Of a stretch of DNA of 64,000 nucleotides, positions 60,099 to 64,000 are shown piece after piece. The notes under the pieces were generated by a model that saw nothing but the letters and a program-made list of their open reading frames with translations, had not been told where the DNA came from and did no database searches. The translations under genes were made by a program, and so were the position numbers. This DNA comes from Motiliproteus coralliicola (GTDB lineage Bacteria > Pseudomonadota > Gammaproteobacteria > Pseudomonadales > Balneatricaceae). Position 1 is the stretch's first letter. Each line of letters opens with the position of its first letter. The DNA is taken from NCBI RefSeq assembly GCF_003345655.1, contig NZ_QQOH01000006.1, positions 62,001 through 126,000 on the forward strand. Reading direction: 5' to 3'.

Positions 60099-62591
60099 TT
60101 ACAGCTGTCGGGCTACCTCAGTCACTTCGAACACTTCGATCTGGTCACCGACCTTCACGTCGTAGTTCTTCACCCCGATACCACATTCCATGCCGTTACG
60201 GACTTCCTGGACGTTGTCCTTGAAGCGACGTAGCGAGTCCAACTCGCCCTCATGGATAACCACGTTGTCGCGCAGTACGCGGATCTTCTTGCTGCGGTAA
60301 ACGATGCCTTCGGTAACCATACAACCGGCAACCTGGCCAAACTTCGGCGAGCGGAACACTTCGCGAACTTCGGCGATGCCGACGATATCTTCGCGCAGTT
60401 CCGGCGCCAGCATGCCCGACAGTGCCTGCTTCACGTCGTCGATGATGTCATAGATGACGCTGTAGTAGCGCATATCCACTTCTTCTTTCTCGACCAGCGC
60501 CTTGGCACTGGCATCGGCACGAACGTTAAAGCCGAAGATTACCGCGTTGGAAGCCAGCGCCAGGTTAACGTCGCTCTCGGCGATACCACCCACACCACTG
60601 GAAACTACGTTGACCTTCACTTCGTCGGTGGCCAGGTCGCTCAGCGCACTGGTCAGTGCCTCCAGCGAGCCACGAACATCGGTCTTCAATACGATATTCA
60701 GAATGGAAACCTCGTTGGCTCCCATGTTGGCAAACAGGTTATCCAGCTTGGCCGCCTGCTGACGGGCCAGCTTGATCTCTTTGTATTTGCCCTGACGGAA
60801 GTTGGCAACTTCACGCGCTTTCTTCTCATCGGCCACCACGGTGAACTCATCACCGGCATCCGGTGTTCCGTCCAGACCCATGATCTCAACCGGGATCGAC
60901 GGGCCAGCCTCTTTAACCGGCTTACCGTTCTCATCCAGCATCGCCCGAACACGACCGTAGTTCAGGCCAGCCAGGACGATATCACCCTGACGCAGGGTTC
61001 CGTTCTGTACCAGCAGAGTGGCAACAGTACCGCGTCCCTTGTCCAGACGGGATTCGACCACAACACCCTTGCCCGGTACGTTCGGTACCGCTTTGAGTTC
61101 GAGCATTTCTGACTGCAGCAGCACTGCATCCAGCAGTTCGTCGATACCTTGACCGGTCTTGGCCGATACCGGAATAAATTGAACGTCGCCGCCCCAGTCT
61201 TCCGGAACCACTTCTTTAGCAGCCAGTTCGGTCTTAACCCGATCCGGATCGGCAGCTTCTTTATCGATCTTGTTGATCGCAACCACCAGCGGTACGCCGG
61301 CAGCGCGGGAGTGCTGGATCGCCTCCTCGGTCTGCGGCATCACACCGTCATCGGCGGCAACCACCAGAATAACGATATCGGTGGCTTTGGCACCACGGGC
61401 ACGCATCGCGGTAAAGGCGGCGTGTCCCGGAGTATCCAGGAAGCTGATCATGCCGTGATCGGTCTCAACGTGGTAAGCACCGATGTGCTGGGTAATACCA
61501 CCGGACTCACCAGCGGTTACGCGGGTGTCACGGATGTAGTCCAGCAGCGAGGTCTTACCGTGGTCAACGTGACCCATAACGGTAACAACCGGCGCACGAC
61601 TCTCTTCCTCGCCCTCGTAGCTGATATCGTCCAGAACCCGATCTTCGATGCTGGATTCGTCGGCGATGGTCGGTTTGTGGCCCATCTCTTCAACCACCAA
61701 CGTGGCAGTATCCTGGTCCAACACCTGGTTGATGGTGGCCGGCGCCCCCATCTTGAACATCACTTTGATGATCTCAGCGGCTTTGACGCTCATCAGTTTG
61801 GCCAGTTCGGCCACGGTGATCGCTTCGGGAATCGGTACTTCGTGCACGACCGGCGCGGTCGGCTTCGCAAAGCCCTGTTGCAGCTGGGCCGGTGCTTTCA
61901 GTTTGGTACGCTTGGGCCCTTTCATTCGACGACCATCGAACGAAGCATCAAAGCCCTGACCGCGCTTAACACCACTCTTGGGCTTGGCAGTGCGCTGGTC
62001 ATTTTTGCGAGTTTCTTTGCGCTTGGGCGCCTCTTTGCGAGCCGGAGCTGCTTCTTTCTTCGGCGCAGGCGCCGCCTTGGCCTTAGCCTTGGCTTCCTGC
62101 TCCGCTTTCAGACGCGCTTCTTCAGCCGCTTTAGCCGCTTCCTGCTCCGCTTTTTTACGCTCTTCCTCAGCCTTGGCTGCCGCTTCCGCTTCCGCCTTGC
62201 GCTTAGCCGCAGCTTCAGCCTCGGCCTTCAGACGGGCTTCCTCTTCCAGTCGAGCAGCTTCTTCTTCGGCCTGGCGGTCCGCCGCACTCAGGTCTTCACG
62301 CTTAACGTAGGTTCGCTTCTTACGCACCTCGACGTTGACGGTTTTCTTGCTACCGCCAACCTTCAGCGTGCTGGTGGTTTTACGCTTGAGGGTAATTCGG
62401 CGCGGCTGCGCCTCATCGTTACTTTCGCCGTGGCTGCGCTTGAGGTGCAAAAGCAGGTTCTGCTTCTCCTCTTCGGAAACGCTGTCTGCCTGCGCGCTAT
62501 GGTTAAGCCCGGCATCTTTCATTTGTTGAAGTAGGCGTTCAACCGGAACGCCTACCACTTCGGCAAGTTCCTTGACTGTCAGCTCTGCCAT
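60099..62591 (-). CDS. infB: translation initiation factor IF-2
   Basis: An 830-residue GTPase. The N-terminal domain begins [23 protein letters not shown] long Ala/Glu/Lys-rich charged helix follows (about 95-185), then a basic linker. The G domain has GHVDHGKT (about 338-345), DTPGHAAF (about 385) and NKID (about 440). Domains II, III and C2 complete the length. It recruits fMet-tRNA to the 30S subunit. It follows nusA by 24 bases. Confidence 0.98.
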   Translation of the reverse strand: MAELTVKELAEVVGVPVERLLQQMKDAGLNHSAQADSVSEEEKQNLLLHLKRSHGESNDEAQPRRITLKRKTTSTLKVGGSKKTVNVEVRKKRTYVKREDLSAADRQAEEEAARLEEEARLKAEAEAAAKRKAEAEAAAKAEEERKKAEQEAAKAAEEARLKAEQEAKAKAKAAPAPKKEAAPARKEAPKRKETRKNDQRTAKPKSGVKRGQGFDASFDGRRMKGPKRTKLKAPAQLQQGFAKPTAPVVHEVPIPEAITVAELAKLMSVKAAEIIKVMFKMGAPATINQVLDQDTATLVVEEMGHKPTIADESSIEDRVLDDISYEGEEESRAPVVTVMGHVDHGKTSLLDYIRDTRVTAGESGGITQHIGAYHVETDHGMISFLDTPGHAAFTAMRARGAKATDIVILVVAADDGVMPQTEEAIQHSRAAGVPLVVAINKIDKEAADPDRVKTELAAKEVVPEDWGGDVQFIPVSAKTGQGIDELLDAVLLQSEMLELKAVPNVPGKGVVVESRLDKGRGTVATLLVQNGTLRQGDIVLAGLNYGRVRAMLDENGKPVKEAGPSIPVEIMGLDGTPDAGDEFTVVADEKKAREVANFRQGKYKEIKLARQQAAKLDNLFANMGANEVSILNIVLKTDVRGSLEALTSALSDLATDEVKVNVVSSGVGGIAESDVNLALASNAVIFGFNVRADASAKALVEKEEVDMRYYSVIYDIIDDVKQALSGMLAPELREDIVGIAEVREVFRSPKFGQVAGCMVTEGIVYRSKKIRVLRDNVVIHEGELDSLRRFKDNVQEVRNGMECGIGVKNYDVKVGDQIEVFEVTEVARQL

Positions 62592-62615
62592 TGAATTGGT
62601 GCTCCTGTTGAATCG

Positions 62616-64000
62616 TTACTCTGCGTCCGCGAACCAGGGCGCGCGGGCTGTCATGATCAATTCACCGGCTTTCTCTTCGGTCATATCGTCGATCTCCATC
62701 AGATCGTCGATCGACTGTTCAGCCAGATCTTCCATAGTGATAACGCCTTTGCTGGCCAGTACGAAAGCCAGGTGACGGTCCATACCGTCCATGTTCAGCA
62801 GATCTTCTGCCGGCTCGGCATCATCAAGTTTTTCTTCGGATGCCAACGCCAGATTCAGCAGCGCATCCTTGGCGCGGGAACGAAGCTCGTTGATAACTTC
62901 TTCGTCCAGGCCTTCAATTTCGAGCATCTCTTCCAGCGGCACATAGGCCACCTCTTCGAGCGAGGTAAAGCCTTCCATCACCAGCATCTCGGCGAACTCT
63001 TCGTCGATATCCAGATGCTCGACAAAGGTTTCGGCAATACCGGCTGACTCTTCCTGCTGCTTGGCGGAAACTTCTTCGTCGGTCATGACGTTCAGTTCCC
63101 AACCGGTCAGCTCGCTGGCCAGACGGACGTTCTGACCACCGCGACCGATCGCCATTGCCAGGTTGTCCTCTTCCACCGCGACGTCCATGGAGTGACGATC
63201 TTCATCGATGATGATGGAGGCAACTTCGGCCGGTGCCATCGCGTTGATGACCAGTTGGGCCGGGTTGTCATCCCACAGGATGATATCGACACGCTCACCG
63301 TCTAGCTCGCCGGAAACAGCCTGGACGCGCGAACCGCGCATACCCACACAGGCACCTACCGGATCGATACGGCCGTCGTTGGTCTTCACCGCAATCTTGG
63401 CCCGAGAGCCCGGATCACGCGCCGCGCCACGAATTTCGATCACCTCTTCGGAGATCTCCGGCACTTCAATCTTGAACAGTTCGATCAACATCTCCGGGGA
63501 GGTCCGGCTCAGGAACAGCTGCGGGCCACGGCTTTCGCTGCGGACTTCCTGCAGTACCGCACGAACCCGATCACCCATCCGGAAGGTCTCACGACCGATC
63601 AACTGGTCACGACCCAGCAGCGCTTCGGCGTTGTTACCCAGATCAACAATGACATTGTCGCGAGTCACCTTCTTTACGGTGCCGCTGACCAGCTCGCCGA
63701 CCCGATCCAGGTACTCTTCAACTACCTTGGCACGCTCGGCTTCGCGAACTTTCTGCACGATAACCTGTTTGGCGGTCTGGGCGGCGATACGACCGAAAGC
63801 GATCGACTCGACCTGCTCTTCGTAGACGTCACCGGCAACCAGCGCCGTATCCTTCTCGTGCGCCTCTTCCAAGGTCAGCTCGGTACCCAGCTGCGCCAGT
63901 TCATCGTCCGGCATCACTCGCCAGGTACGGAAGGTCTCGTAATCGCCGCTCTCACGGTCGATCAGAACGCGAATATCGGCTTCCTCGTCATAACGCTTTT
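62616..64000 (-). CDS. nusA: transcription factor NusA, N-terminus cut by window
   Basis: About 461 residues are visible. The frame stays open to base 64000 with typical NusA N-terminal sequence ([20 protein letters not shown]), so only a few tens of residues are missing. The S1 domain ([16 protein letters not shown]), KH1/KH2 ([15 protein letters not shown] and [13 protein letters not shown]) and two C-terminal acidic repeat domains ([11 protein letters not shown]...; [11 protein letters not shown]...) are present. It governs pausing, termination and antitermination. Confidence 0.97.
   Translation of the reverse strand, partial: KRYDEEADIRVLIDRESGDYETFRTWRVMPDDELAQLGTELTLEEAHEKDTALVAGDVYEEQVESIAFGRIAAQTAKQVIVQKVREAERAKVVEEYLDRVGELVSGTVKKVTRDNVIVDLGNNAEALLGRDQLIGRETFRMGDRVRAVLQEVRSESRGPQLFLSRTSPEMLIELFKIEVPEISEEVIEIRGAARDPGSRAKIAVKTNDGRIDPVGACVGMRGSRVQAVSGELDGERVDIILWDDNPAQLVINAMAPAEVASIIIDEDRHSMDVAVEEDNLAMAIGRGGQNVRLASELTGWELNVMTDEEVSAKQQEESAGIAETFVEHLDIDEEFAEMLVMEGFTSLEEVAYVPLEEMLEIEGLDEEVINELRSRAKDALLNLALASEEKLDDAEPAEDLLNMDGMDRHLAFVLASKGVITMEDLAEQSIDDLMEIDDMTEEKAGELIMTARAPWFADAE

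Noticed and set aside
61149-62534. 461-codon plus-strand frame opposite infB
   Set aside because: Covers the IF-2 GTPase and charged-helix region; the Phe/Arg-rich repeats are the complement of the Lys/Glu/Ala helix.

Overview
The window looks like a chromosomal segment of a marine gammaproteobacterium of Oceanospirillales type. Coding density is high, core genes are GC-rich, and one clearly AT-richer patch lies at about 21.1-24 kb. The nusA-infB-rbfA-truB-rpsO-pnp block (reverse strand, 55.9-64.0 kb), the ilvY/ilvC pair and the tesA/ybbA-ybbP pair are all in typical gammaproteobacterial order. No rRNA, tRNA, CRISPR, prophage or insertion sequence was recognised.

Layout. 1-1.1 kb: 5'-truncated acetyl-CoA acetyltransferase. 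1.2-5.4 kb: an unknown membrane-anchored protein, ilvC with its divergent regulator ilvY, and a small basic secreted protein behind a strong hairpin. 5.4-10.8 kb: tesA, the YbbA/YbbP ABC system and a patatin-like lipoprotein. 10.8-17.7 kb: a DctB/DctD two-component system divergent from a DctPQM TRAP transporter, with a sigma-54 promoter and two matching upstream palindromes between them. 17.8-19.7 kb: an ArsR repressor divergent from an ArsP-like permease, with two operators of the same design. 19.8-20.7 kb: a LysR regulator.

21.2-24.1 kb: I read this as an integron gene-cassette array without an integrase (a CALIN). Three consecutive cassettes begin with a 7-9 base box, after G|TT, that is exactly complementary to the first box of the attC site at that same cassette's 3' end. 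This pairing arises from the circular cassette intermediate and is hard to obtain by chance. The cassettes carry a probable nuclease with a C-terminal SEC-C zinc motif, an unknown 260-residue protein and a small membrane protein. Four more orphan same-strand genes follow (24.1-26.2 kb) without clear attC sites.

26.3-32.4 kb: a half-size Gdt1-type protein, a YcnI/DUF2946 copper-type pair, a 1-Cys peroxiredoxin, a LysE exporter, a class III adenylate cyclase, two small membrane proteins and a cytochrome b561. 32.4-48.0 kb: a complete nitrate-assimilation region made of nasA, divergent nasT-nasS (ANTAR antiterminator and nitrate sensor), and nrtABC - FAD oxidoreductase - nirBD. Both nasA and the nrt-nir operon have a sigma-54 promoter followed by an intrinsic terminator in the untranslated leader. 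This predicts two controls: nitrogen limitation at initiation and nitrate-dependent NasS/NasT antitermination. A heme-motif GGDEF/EAL protein sits inside this region.

48.1-55.0 kb: an unknown periplasmic protein, a DUF1223 protein, another LysE exporter, the PEP-CTERM-system TPR protein PrsT and an exosortase substrate (VPLPA C-terminus) with its own sigma-54-like promoter. 55.0-64.0 kb: a pseudouridine synthase, then the pnp to nusA translation/RNA-processing block, with nusA running off the right edge. Overall the window is rich in sigma-54 control: five candidate -24/-12 elements with the exact GG-N10-GC spacing precede the dct, nasA, nasT, nrt and PEP-CTERM genes.
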